The translations under genes were made by a program, and so were the position numbers. DNA of 64,000 nucleotides, from contig OZ037871.1 of NCBI GenBank assembly GCA_964035575.1, positions 434,001 through 498,000 on the forward strand, in the 5' to 3' direction. Under the pieces are notes generated by a model. It ran no database searches. It was not told the DNA's origin and worked only from the letters and a program-made list of their open reading frames with translations. This stretch comes from Rhynchopus sp. YZ270_cl-10 (lineage: Eukaryota > Euglenozoa > Diplonemea > Diplonemida > Diplonemidae). Shown piece after piece: positions 1 through 10,275 of this stretch (within the stretch, counting starts at the first letter, position 1; every line of letters starts with the position of its first letter).

Positions 1-752
1 ACCAACCACATGGGGTGGAAATACCCAGAGATCAATAAGCTCAGCAAACAATGATGGGCAAGGGGGAATAGCGGGCATAGGGGACTTATTCTCAATAGAG
101 CGGGCACCACAACGACACCCGCCAAGCAAGAGGCAAACAACGCAACAAAATAGATGAAAAACTGCAAGATGAAATGTACCTCCTCGTGCACAACACATCT
201 TTACCAATATCGTTCTCGCATTGGATAAGAGTTGTTCGGGGTGATGTCGTCACCCCAAAAAGGTTTGAAATTTCTTGGTTAGGTGTTTCTTTGCAATGTG
301 TTTAAAAACAAACCTGCGGTCCTTTCTTTCTTCTTGCTTCAATAAAAACAAGGAAAATTAAGATGAATACACCACTCCCTCACATATCAACTATAGTGTA
401 TTAACACACACATTCAATAGAGTGAAAGTACAGGTTTTGGGATCAACAAAAATGGTACCTTCTGTTTTTTTTGTTTCAGGTGCGTGCATGCAACAATAGT
501 GAAAATTGACAGCACACACAAACCGTCTCTCTCTGTTACGTACAAAGCCTTACCTAGCAATCCCCTCATATGAAAAAAGCTCTAATAAAACGCGGCCCAA
601 TATTAGGGAAGAAAATCTAGTTTTGTTTTTTTTTTGCCAAAAAAAGAAAAAGTTTTGCCATTTTTTTCCATTTTAATTGCATTACCCCCTCACCCCCACA
701 TCTATTTTACCGATTTTTCACTAAATGTCCGTTGCACAAAAGACCTCTCGCC
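1..752. other. Intergenic, no gene seen
   Basis: This A/T-rich stretch lies downstream of the tectonic gene on the minus strand. It holds homopolymer runs and weak matches to the small dispersed repeats seen elsewhere (for example an AAGATGAATAC stretch near 360). I see no coding region with a splice structure or conserved motif. Confidence 0.5.
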
Positions 753-3087
753 TTACAACTCTTCATTCTCGTCAGGACGGCCGTGTTCGTTGCCGATGAT
801 CTGGAACGGGTAGAAGATATCGTTGCTCACTGCGGGGAGGAGTCGTGGTGCTTGGATCGCGTCAGCATCGATGTTGACGTCCGACTGGCGTACAAAGGAG
901 ACACGTGAGCGTAGGTGGAAGCGTTGCGTGCCACTCCCCGCTGTGAACTGAAAGGTCGAATACACATTGTCACGCAGCACGCCAGCAATGGTGTCCTGTG
1001 GAGGGGGTGTGTGTTTTTGATAATTTGTTGTATTAGTGTAGCTACGATAAGACAGTCTGCAACTTCGTGAACACCATCCAGAAGGGGCAAGGCTACGAAG
1101 GGATCGCCTTAACAAACGACGTGACCACGCAACGCAACGGGAGCACCCATCGAGCACAACACACTTGGGTATTACTAATGTCTTGCTTGGAGCATGGGAA
1201 GATAGTGCTGGCGGATTTATGGACATGCCTTCTCGAGACAGTTAGGCGGTAGTTGAGAAGAGCCGAGCATCCATAGGCAACCAAGGAATATAATGATATG
1301 GAAAACTTTAACACTTAAAAAGCACACACCTGCGGGTTGTAGACCTTCCCCATTCTCCGGATGACAACTGTGTAGTCGTACCCCACATGGAAGATGCAGG
1401 TCCGCTCCTCTGTGTTGATCACCGAGGTCCCCACTGGGGGCACCGAGCGCTGGTCTATAGTGACCCAGTCGTCAGCATTGCTGCGCTGCGAGTTTCCGTA
1501 CTTTGCGACACGCGCTGTGACTTGGGTGGGGGCGTACTGTGCGAAGAGCTGCCCTTCACCGCAGAGGGTGCGGAACTGCACATACGTCAGCTCCACATAG
1601 CAACCACTGGCCACCACGTTGTGCAGGAACTTCACGGGCACGTCTGTTGTGTCTATGCAATTCATCCCCAACGGCAGTGCGAAGGGGCTCGCCTCAGCCT
1701 CGGGCACTTCACCACCTTCGGACGTTGTCCCCATGATGGTGTAGCCCCTACGGTAGCCTGGGTTCCCACTGCGTTGCTCCGGTGTGCCTGTCTTAGAGAG
1801 GGGACGCCAGAAGATGGTGTGCTCTTGAGTGAACGGCACTGCAGCAGGCGCGCTCAGGTAGAGGGCAATTGTGAAGCTTGCGGTCTCATAGCGCTGCGGC
1901 TGTTCGGGCTTGAGGAAGCGGTACGTCACCTCAATGGCAACACGCTTGACGGCGTACCAGCAGAGACCGTCTTGGAATTGTGTGGTCTGCTGCACTGTCG
2001 CGACGTTGCCGTTTTCATCATAGATGGTGACCACCGCAGCAACCGGTGTGGTGTCGGTGTCTCCCGGAGGCTTGGGACGGCTGATGCGCAGATCCTGCCA
2101 CTTCTTAATGGAAAGCTGCTCGACGCAGACAGTCTCAGGGTCGCCCACTCGGGTGCAGGGCTTCGACTCTAGGGTGTTCTCCATGAAGAACGCAGGGACA
2201 CGGTCACTGCACACCCCATCGACATTCTCGGGCAGCATCAGGTAGGGCACGGCAGCGTCGGTTGTCTCAGGTCCACGCTCTGCCATCACCTTGTCCCCCA
2301 CGCGGTACCAGTACCCAGGTACGATGTTTGTGGACCCTGTCCCAGATGTCGCCCAACGCTCGGAAGGTGGGTCCCGTTGGAACTGCCAGATATCGCGGTG
2401 GTCAGACTCACGTTCGATTTCGACCAGTTCAGAGGTGGTCAGCTTGGTTGCGAGGGGCTCGTATGAGCCGTCTGTTGGGTGGTGGTGGTGGAGGTGGTGG
2501 GAGGACACTAAAATGCAGTGCGCTTTTCGTTGCGCTATGTGTGTCGTGTTTGTCCTATAGAAGCAAATATTTTTCGACAACCAAAGAGGTGAGGCTGCCG
2601 GTAGAGGAGTGGGTGTGAGAGTCATAACGTATGTCGCAAAATGTCGGCAAAAAATACGTTGGTGAGGGGGAAGTGGTGGATTCATACCATCAAGATCGAC
2701 GTTGTCGTGAAGGATACAGACCGCGTTCTTTTCTGTCTCTGAGTTGCGTGTTGCGAGCTTGCGCTCGTAGTACTCTTCTTCGTCATTGAGGACGGCCTCT
2801 AGGCTGCCTTGTGGGTTGATGTAGTAGGGCTCGAGAAGCGAGACAGGAGGTTCTGTGCAAAGAACGCCACGGCGCGAACCAAACTTCTCCTTCTTGCAGC
2901 GTGTGAAGGCGAGGTTCACAATGTAGGAATCATCCCCGTTCACACAGTCGACATCGCAGCAGCAGTTCGGGTCGCATGCGACAGACGTCATGTCGCAGAT
3001 GCAGTCCCCTGTGCGATCCGCGTCCTGCGCCTCCCCCACACCGCACAACAGCCCAGCCCACACAAACAACGCTGCGTGCCAGTACAT
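753..3087 (-). CDS. Tectonic family protein (ciliary transition zone)
   Basis: Three exons: 3087-2688, 2471-1330 and 995-753, giving about 594 residues. Intron 1 (216 nt, GTATG...AG) is a multiple of three without stops, so it reads through as a misleading His-rich insert. Intron 2 (334 nt) starts GTGTG. The protein starts with a hydrophobic signal peptide (about residues 1-21) and then a dense cysteine motif (CICDMTSVACDPNCCCDVDC, about residues 29-48), which is the hallmark of tectonics (TCTN1-3, DUF1619). A long beta-rich tectonic region follows. Tectonics work with the MKS/B9 complex at the ciliary gate, so a flagellum is implied. No C-terminal TM is visible, so it looks TCTN1-like. The last residues, NEEL, faintly resemble an ER-retention tail; that point is only a guess. 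Confidence 0.88.
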
Positions 3088-4212
3088 AGTGTCACTCTCT
3101 CCCTCTCTACCTTAGCATCCAAGAGGGGGTTGGTGTGTAACTCTGGGGAAATGGGAGTTGTAGGTGGGGCGATGCCACTGCCAGGTTTTGGAAAGTATTT
3201 CAACATATGAAATCAATAAAGGAAAAAAATGCCCAGAGGTTTATTAGCCGGAGAAAAGGTCCGTTGGTAAAGTCCAGGGATTCAGCGAGGGGAAAATTGT
3301 GAAGGGTGTGTTTTTTTTTTGTGAGGCACTCAGATTTACAGTGCTTCGTTCGTTCTTTTGATAATCTGCTGGTTACGTGGAGCTGCCGTACAAGACAGTC
3401 TTTTCACTGTCCAGGAACAACACTAAAAGAAACGGTACTCCAACACACAATTGCGCCTCTTTTTCCGACTACCGAAGTAGGCCCAGGCACATCTGTTTTA
3501 TTTTTGCTTTTTTTTTGGATGGCAAAAAGTTGCGGGCACAGTCATTGCATCATCGACGGTGTATCTCCCACCCCCCTCCCCCATGACGGCTTTGATTTTG
3601 AGAACAGGGGAGGGGGGGGGCGTAAGGCATTGATTGCTGAGCATTAGCACAGTTAAAAAAGGGAAAGGTTGGTGGGATGATGCTAAGATTCGCTTAGTCA
3701 TCGAATAGGTTAGATATGGAATGGTTAGACAGATTGCTAGTCTGTGTGTGTTTTGTTGTTGTTTATATATATTTTTTTTTTTTTGAAAACTTGGTTGTAT
3801 TAGTGTAGCCACCCTAGAGTGTGCTGCACATTTTTTTTTTAATTTACTGTGTCGACAATCGCAACACACGAGGTAGTTTCTACACTTACTAAGTCAAAGG
3901 GGCCTGGGATACTTTTTGCTATTGTGCTGCGCATTACGCAAGCACGCAAAATACTGGATCGAATTTGAAAGGGAAACATAAATAAATAGAACAGTTGGTA
4001 CAAAGAAAAGTTTATAAGATGATCCTAAGCCTCTCTGTGCTTAGTCACCTTATCATACAAAACACCTCGCCATACAACCGGACGCAGGCATTGGTTCTCG
4101 GGGTATCACATTTCACACACAACAGAAAATACTGAATTTTTCACATAAGCTTCTCGTTGCTTTTGTCACCTTCAAACAAAAAATGTTTCAAAGACCGCGC
4201 CGTTCTCTTACC
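3088..4212. other. Intergenic repeats, no gene seen
   Basis: This gap between the tectonic and first ABC1 genes holds dispersed repeats: a GTTGTATTAGTGTAG element near 3783-3830, a motif ending CACTGTCCAG near 3400-3415, and a CTAAGC/GCTTAG hairpin element at 4011-4056. No coding region is supported. Confidence 0.55.
4011..4056 (-). repeat. R1 hairpin repeat (CCTCTCGTG-type)
   Basis: One copy of a roughly 45-bp element that folds into a hairpin: outer arms TTTATAAG/CTTATMA, inner arms CTAAGC/GCTTAG, loop CTCTCTGT. It lies about 160 bp beyond the stop codon of the first ABC1 gene. Confidence 0.65.
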
Positions 4213-5931
4213 TCAGAGGTACATTTTCTTTATCAACGGGCTCAACTGTTTTACGTCAGAGACCTCCACGTGGGGGATAACGTAGGGCGCTGCTACTCTG
4301 AAAATGTTTAGATCGGGCATCAACGAGCGGCCAACACCTTCGAGGACAACGATGGCCATAACTAGCGTCGTGAAGTTTGGGTCGATCTTGACTTTGTTTG
4401 TGCGTACGGAGTCCATTGTGTCAATGAGGACCTTGCCAATTTTGATGTCTTTCAGCTTGAAGGAGCGCAGCAGGTTGCAGTTAACAGCGTCTACAATTTG
4501 TTTCATATCCTGGCGGAAGCGTGCAGGGTCGGTGCACTCCTGCTTCTTCGCCCCAGCAAGCATCAGATCCGCACCAAGCTCCCCGTCGCCCACACAGACT
4601 GCGGCAAAGAGATGGATAAAATTCTTTCTATCCTGTTTCGATAGACTGGACACAAGCCCTGTGTCAAGCAAGACCATCTGGTGCGTTCCATCTTCCTTGC
4701 TTCGTACCTGAAGGGGTTGAGGAGATGGGGTATGATACGCGAATGAGATAATGTGTTATCAGAAACAGGTTGGGCCCAACGTGGAGTGGAAAAGAAAGTG
4801 TTGTTGATAGTCACGCTTCAGGATAACCGCACAAAAAAAATGAAGAAATTTGTCGGGAATGAATCTACACATTGCAGTGATTGGTGGGGGGGTTTTGTAA
4901 CATACCAAAATATTCCCTGGGTGCAGGTCTGCATGAAAGAAGTTGTCCTCAAACACCATTTTGAGAAACGCACGGCAGCCGATGAGCGACACCTCCTTGT
5001 TGCTTGCTGTTGATGTGTTCTGCTCGCGCCACTCTGTCATGGGGACGCCTTCCTCGAAGCTCTCTACCAGCACACACTCCGTTGCCATGTTCGGTATCAC
5101 CTTCGGAAAGACCACATCCTTGTGGCCTTCGAAGTTCCTGCAGAAGATGGAGAGGTTCTGTGCCTCAGTACAGAAGTTCATTTGGCTCCGCATGAGACCA
5201 TCGAACTCCGCAAAAGACTCCTTCAAACTCAGCCACTCACTCTGCGGGATCAGTCTCGACACCACAGCCAGCCCCCACCTAGCAATGGCAAGGTCCGCCT
5301 CAATGATTTCCTCCAACCCCGGATGCATGACCTTGATAACAACGTCCCGATCCTCGCCCTTCAAACGCGCGCGATGCACCTGCGCAATGCACCCCGAATG
5401 CAGCGGGCCCCTCTCAATGCTCTCAAACATATCCGTCGCACCGTACGCAGCAACAATGCGCGCCTCGCTGTCCTCCCAGCTGTGCGAGGGTGCGTCGTGG
5501 TGCAGCTTCCCTACCACGTCGCAGAACTCTTTTGAGAACTTATCTGGCCGCGTTGCTGCCCATTGCCCAAGCTTCAGGAAGCACGGACCTGATGAGGTGA
5601 AAAATCGCAAAAGCAGGATGTTAATTGTATCACGCGACACGAGACGCTCACTTACAAGATGCAGAGCACATGCCCAGAGCAATGGCACGACAACATTCGT
5701 CAACAGATACACCCCTCTGAACAACACCCGCACATTGAAGAACACTCTCGACCACGTCAACGGCTCACTCGCCGCTTTCAGCGCAAGCTCCCTATTATTG
5801 TCGTGCGGCTCCAACACAATACGCGACACTGTTCTCGGCTCTTCAGCCTGCAACACTCCACATGCACCGTGCGCCTTATACGAAGCGGCAGCGGCAGCAA
5901 CGCCACCGAGGCAGTATCTTATTCGACTCAT
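4213..5931 (-). CDS. ABC1/UbiB/COQ8-family atypical kinase, copy 1
   Basis: Two exons, 5931-4906 and 4707-4213, joined in phase 0 across a 198-nt GTATG...AG intron, giving 506 residues. Family signatures are clear: the KxGQ motif (LKLGQWAATRPD), the SIAQVH-like motif in the form GCIAQVH, an ATP-site lysine in VVIKVMHP, the catalytic HADLHPGNIL, and a DxG metal motif as LLDTG. ABC1 proteins are ATPases or atypical kinases, mostly mitochondrial or plastid, and COQ8 members support coenzyme Q synthesis. The N-terminus is Ala-rich with few acids and could be a mitochondrial presequence. The intron splits the protein directly after HPGNIL, exactly as in the paralogue at 7590-9879. A 282-bp stretch is identical in both genes. 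Confidence 0.9.
5320..5601 (-). repeat. 282-bp tract identical to 9271-9552
   Basis: Compared base by base, this part of ABC1 copy 1 has no difference from 9271-9552 in ABC1 copy 2. The flanking coding sequence on both sides is clearly diverged. The tract encodes the region from the KxGQ motif to VVIKVMHP. Confidence 0.95.
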
Positions 5932-6022
5932 ATTTTTCTATGCTGCCTTTTCAGGTGTATTTGATTAACTTAGTAAGGTGCAGGGTGTGGGCTATGTGGG
6001 TAATAGGTGTGTGGGAATGGTT

Positions 6023-6331
6023 TCAGGGTGAAGAAAATGTCTTCTCAAATTCGAAGCCCACCCTCTCAGTGTCACCGCAGGGTTCGTCTCGGTTGATTGA
6101 GAAGTTGTGGAGATGCGGCTCCGCCATCACCGACTCGAGAATCACCCGCCTGGAGTGCGTGGAGGCGAAGCAAGAAACTGCAGAACGACTAATCACCACT
6201 CCAATCGAAGCCACACAGAGCGAGATGAAGACCACCCAGGACACGAGGGAAGTTGCGAAAATCTGTGGCGTGCGAGGGGCTGGGGTTTGACGTGCCGCTA
6301 GGACGGCACACAGGCTTCAACGGGGGCCATC
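6023..6331 (-). CDS. Small single-TM protein, unknown
   Basis: An open frame of 102 residues starting at ATG 6331. The N-terminus is Ala/Pro-rich with arginines and no acidic cluster (MAPVEACVPSLAARQTPAPR), followed by one clear hydrophobic segment at about residues 37-55 (WVVFISLCVASIGVV) and then a polar tail ending FEKTFSSP. The shape suggests a small mitochondrial or endomembrane protein. It lies between the two ABC1 genes on the same strand. I do not recognise a family. An upstream exon cannot be excluded. Confidence 0.55.
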
Positions 6332-7589
6332 ACGCACAGACGCGCGGACCGGCCCAAGAAGACAACGGCGTGCCTCTCACCTCTCCACGACAGGCTCCTC
6401 TCTGTTGTCGCCAAGAAATGCTAGATCGTTCAGATTGTCTTAACCCTTAAAAGCTTCGGACTATCCTTGAAATGTATGACTCAAGGTAGGACTCGAAATG
6501 CAGTGAGTTAGAATGACGCAGGAGGTCAAAAAGGATATAAGATGAATGTAAGTGTTTGTGAGGCGCTAAAAAGGGGGAAGTATTTGGGGGGTGTTTTTTT
6601 TTTTGAAAGGATGATATTGGCGGCCCAATAATATCGAAACAAAGAAAAGATAATCGCATAGCGAACCCATGTGGATTTTCGTGTACAAAAAAAATAAAAC
6701 AAAACAAAAGAAAAACTGGGGGAGAAAGTGTGCTTTACACGCTTAGGATGATCACACCGCGCGTGTTTTTGTTATTGTTATTTCTTTTTTTGTCGAAAAT
6801 GGACAGATTTGTCAAATTGGCAGAACAGTGCAGTGGCCACCCCGTAAGAGCCCCCCCCCGCTTTCCCGAATATCGTTCAAACGGAACAATCTTCAGAACA
6901 CCGGAGCGTGCTTTCACTGAAACCAATTTTAACTTTGAGACGTGCCAAGGCATTTTTTTCTCCTTTGTGCGTAACACACACACAAACCCCTTCGTACACA
7001 TCTGATCTGCAAAGGAGACACAAAAAAAGGGAACTGGGAGAAAAACACGCTGTTTTGTCATTAGACATAAGCAGAGGGCGGGACTGGGAACTAGGGGGAA
7101 GAAAGCTTGACGAATGTGCCTCTCCTCTCTCCTGCACATCTAAAAAAGGAAAACTGGACGATGGAATGACATTGCAAATGAGTTCGGACAATACAAACCT
7201 CGGATAAAAGAGAGAATTTTTAAAGTTGAAATACAAAACCCTCTCACAACGACAGTGCACCTTGGTACAATGACCGGCTGTACCAGTTGTAAAATACAAC
7301 ATCTCGCGTAGACATTGGTTCTCCGTGGGTTATAGCACCCTAGACAAAGAGAAGTTGAAAAGTGCAAACGCCTCACCGTGCATCGGCGGTAGGTAAAAAC
7401 AGAGAAAGTACTGTTAAGATGGACCTCAGCTTCTTGCCGAGCTACAGAAAACTTAGAAGAAAAAAAAGGTGCAACACTGTCTCAACCGCAGACATTGTAC
7501 GGAACACACCACCCTCTTTTGTGAGACTTGCCAGGCTAGGATTGTGCATTGTGTTGCTGAATATTGTAGATTGCTTTTTTATACTATAG
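6332..7589. other. Intergenic repeats, no gene seen
   Basis: This gap between the small TM gene and ABC1 copy 2 holds a diverged R3 repeat (about 7222-7290), an R2-like piece near 7110-7140, and a CGCCTCACCGTGCATCGG repeat near 7370 that is matched near 36440. No coding region is supported. Confidence 0.5.
7222..7290 (-). repeat. R3 repeat, diverged copy
   Basis: It matches the R3 consensus in GTTGAAATACAAA, CCCTCTC, GTGCACCTTGGTAC and TGACCGGCTGTACC, in the usual orientation. Confidence 0.6.
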
Positions 7590-9879
7590 TTAGTCCTCGT
7601 TTGCAGGATTATGGGGTTGCAAGGTTTCCTTTTCCTCCGAAACTTCGGGCTTTTTCGACCATTTTTGTTTCTTTTTGTTCTCTGCTTTGTGGAGGAGGGC
7701 GGTGATGAGCTGGGTTGTGCTTCCTTCTGGCCATAGCATCTTACGGAGGCCTTCTGCCACATACACTGAGGTGATCATTGCTGAGAAGGATGCATCGATG
7801 GCGACGTTGTTTGTACGGAAGCAGTACAACACATCTGCACAAACGGCGCGTGTGTCGATCTCCTTGCGTTGCAGCGCAAGAGCGAAGTTCCTCCGCACCA
7901 AAGCGTTCACGTCTGCACGGAACGCAGCCCCGTCCCCTTGCCCTTCGATCCTCGGCACACCGTACATCAAACCTTCTGCCACAGCGTCGCCACGTCCAAG
8001 CATTGCTGCTGCAAGCGTCGACCGGAACTTCATCGCCGAACCCGGAGACAGGCTTGTCACAATGCCAGCATCGATCACAACAACCTCGTTCCCTCCGTCG
8101 CGGATCTGTGCATGGGGTGTGGGTAGCTTTGTATTTTCGAAGGAAGAAGAGAAATTAAAGGTATAAACGCCAGATAAGACATCTGCAGAAACGAGAAACG
8201 CCGTCCTTGTCAAGGACTTTGCACACTTTTTGGAGCTCAAGGTGAAAAACGCGCTGACAGACGCTGTCCCACACTGCTAGATCAGGTGGAGTCAATAGAG
8301 AACGCGTACTTGACTTCGAGCAGGTTGTGGCGGCTGCTCGGGGAAGCCATAAAAAAGAGCAAATGCCTCTCAAGCAAGCAGAAGCCGACCCCAAAAAAAG
8401 CGCACTATCAGGTGGGTTGCCAAAACGCAGAGGATGCTGCAGAGGGGGCGAAAACTTGTACCGTACGCATTGTATCATGCTCATACAACGCCAAAAGACT
8501 GGATGTCTGCAGACAGGAGCACAAAAAAAAACGCAAGATGCGTCTCCATGCAGGCGTACTTCAAAAAATGGACCAACCGCCAAGCCTTTTGATTTGTACA
8601 GAAGAGGCCTGCTTGCTGTTGATCAGTGCTCGACAGTCATGCAGAGAGAAAACTGCACAGTGGACTTCGTGAGAAGCCTGGCGGATTGGGGTGGAGGCGC
8701 TGCGGAAGCTTTAGCAGGAGGCAGAGAATGGGGAAGAAATGTTGCGAAGATCGATATCTCCACGTTGGAAAATATAGGAATGTTTGGATGTCATGGCCAC
8801 AGTCAGGGAAGAGATCGAGGAATTGGGTTCGGGGTGGTGGTGCATACCAGAATGTTCCCCGGATGGAGGTCACCATGCACAAAGTTGTCCTCCTTCACCA
8901 TTTTCATGAGTGCAAGGCATATTTTCTTTGTGACTGCGAGTCTTTCGAGGAGTGCCGGGTTTGTTGCGACCCAGTCCACGAGGGGTGTACCGTGTTCATA
9001 CGTTTCCACCATGACAGTGCGTGAGGCCAGACGCATTACAGGCATGGGGAACGTGACGGTGTCGGTGGCATTGAAGTTGCGACGGAACTTAAGTAGGTTA
9101 TGTGCCTCGCGTTCTAGGTCGACCTGGTTCCGCATCTGCCACTGAAACTCGTGCATAGAATGGTTGACACTCATCCACTCCGTCCGTATGAGATGCGAAG
9201 CAAGCCACTCCACCCCAGCCACGCATACACGAATCAATGCCAAATCCACCTCAATGGACTCCTCGACATTCGGATGCATGACCTTGATAACAACGTCCCG
9301 ATCCTCGCCCTTCAAACGCGCGCGATGCACCTGCGCAATGCACCCCGAATGCAGCGGGCCCCTCTCAATGCTCTCAAACATATCCGTCGCACCGTACGCA
9401 GCAACAATGCGCGCCTCGCTGTCCTCCCAGCTGTGCGAGGGTGCGTCGTGGTGCAGCTTCCCTACCACGTCGCAGAACTCTTTTGAGAACTTATCTGGCC
9501 GCGTTGCTGCCCATTGCCCAAGCTTCAGGAAGCACGGACCTGATGAGGTGAAGAGATTTAACAGCAGCTCATGCACAAACTCCTTGCTGACCAGAAAGGG
9601 GGCGATTCTGTGAAGTGTCAAGGCGACGAGGAAGGGGAGGACTGCACAAAAGAGGGTGATCCCGCGAAAGAGGACTTTTCTCTTGAACCCCACTGCCTTC
9701 CTCACTTGCAACGAGCAGTCCGCCGCAGACTCTGCCTGCAGCAGCTGCAGGGGTGACGGCGCACCTCCCACACCTGCCCCTTCCTCACACCCCGACGCAT
9801 GCACCCTCCTCCGCACGCCATACACCACCCCACAGACAAACCCAGGGAACACCCAGGTGTACACCCTGGACCCTCGCAT
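7590..9879 (-). CDS. ABC1/UbiB/COQ8-family atypical kinase, copy 2
   Basis: Two exons, 9879-8848 and 8105-7590, joined in phase 0 over a 742-nt GTATG...AG intron, giving 515 residues. The motifs match copy 1: LKLGQWAATRPD, GCIAQVH, VVIKVMHP, HGDLHPGNIL, and a DxG motif as VIDAG. The C-terminal tail is extended and Lys/Glu-rich. I chose ATG 9879 because the open frame further upstream runs through a dispersed R3 repeat (9945-10040) and has no ATG. The intron sits at the same codon as in copy 1, so the two are duplicates. This intron is almost four times longer and contains a degenerate plus-strand coding-like stretch (8160-8680). Role inferred: mitochondrial quinone or lipid metabolism, as for COQ8 relatives. 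Confidence 0.9.
8160..8680 (+). pseudogene. Decayed coding-like fragment inside ABC1-2 intron
   Basis: On the plus strand, against all genes here, this intronic stretch reads as protein-like pieces (FAHFLELKVKNALTDAV, then SSRLWRLLGEAIKKSK). A stop separates the pieces. The second piece loosely resembles LRFRKLWTLLQEVKECV in the fragment at 18470-18925. It may be a remnant of a repeated gene or mobile element. I do not recognise a family. Confidence 0.3.
9271..9552 (-). repeat. 282-bp tract identical to 5320-5601
   Basis: This is the partner of the identical tract in ABC1 copy 1. It starts at CGGATGCATGACC and ends at GATGAGGTGAA on the plus strand. Confidence 0.95.
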
Positions 9880-9944
9880 GTGTATGGGAAGAGGGGGGCT
9901 GCTTGTTGAGGGTGTATGAGGGAGGGAAAAGCCAAAAAAAAGTA

Positions 9945-10040
9945 GTAGAGTTGAAATACAAAGCCCTCTCGTGACAGTGTACCTTGGTATGGCTGTACCG
10001 GGGTGGACACCCAACCGTGCGGTCCTACATCCATTTCGTG
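9945..10040 (-). repeat. R3 dispersed repeat
   Basis: This is a full-length copy of a roughly 110-bp repeat. Its plus-strand parts in order are TTGAAATACAAAGCCCTCTC, GTGACAGTGTACCTTGG, GGCTGTACCGGGGTGGACAC and CATCCATTTCGTGGTTTA. It lies just upstream of the start codon of ABC1 copy 2 and could be part of its 5' leader. Confidence 0.75.
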
Positions 10041-10177
10041 GTTTAGATCTGAAAAAAAAAGTAGGGTTAAATCGTTTTAGCTTAGATTCCAGAATACCAA
10101 ATGGTTCCTTTTTGATGACTGTAAAGCCTCAATAAAAAGGTGGCTCAATAAAGCGCGGTTAAATTGGTTAGAAAACA

Positions 10178-10178
<1 letters not shown>

Positions 10179-10211
<33 letters not shown>
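10179..10211 (+). repeat. Run of 33 A
   Basis: An uninterrupted run of 33 adenines follows a segment with two AATAAA-like motifs (near 10130 and 10147). This could be the tail of a retroposed copy of some transcript, but the upstream segment is not recognisable. Confidence 0.5.
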
Positions 10212-10212
<1 letters not shown>

Positions 10213-10275
10213 AGGGTAAGACACCTCCACTGTGATACCAGCATGGAGTCCTTTTTGATTTTTCCCCATAAACCG

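Noticed and set aside
2472-2687. His-rich insert in the tectonic protein
   Set aside because: It is bounded by GTATG and AG, is absent from the family pattern, and removing it keeps the frame; it is intron read-through.
8286-9145. Long plus-strand open frames across ABC1 copy 2
   Set aside because: They are antisense to well-conserved ABC1 exon sequence or lie in its intron, and they have no independent motif support.
10015-10034. Longer N-terminus for ABC1 copy 2 reading from near 10014
   Set aside because: That frame has no ATG before 9879 and runs through a dispersed R3 repeat, so the extra residues are not likely to be coding.
10179-10211. Poly-A run taken as the end of a plus-strand gene
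   Set aside because: No plus-strand coding region precedes it; it is only listed as a possible retroposed tail.
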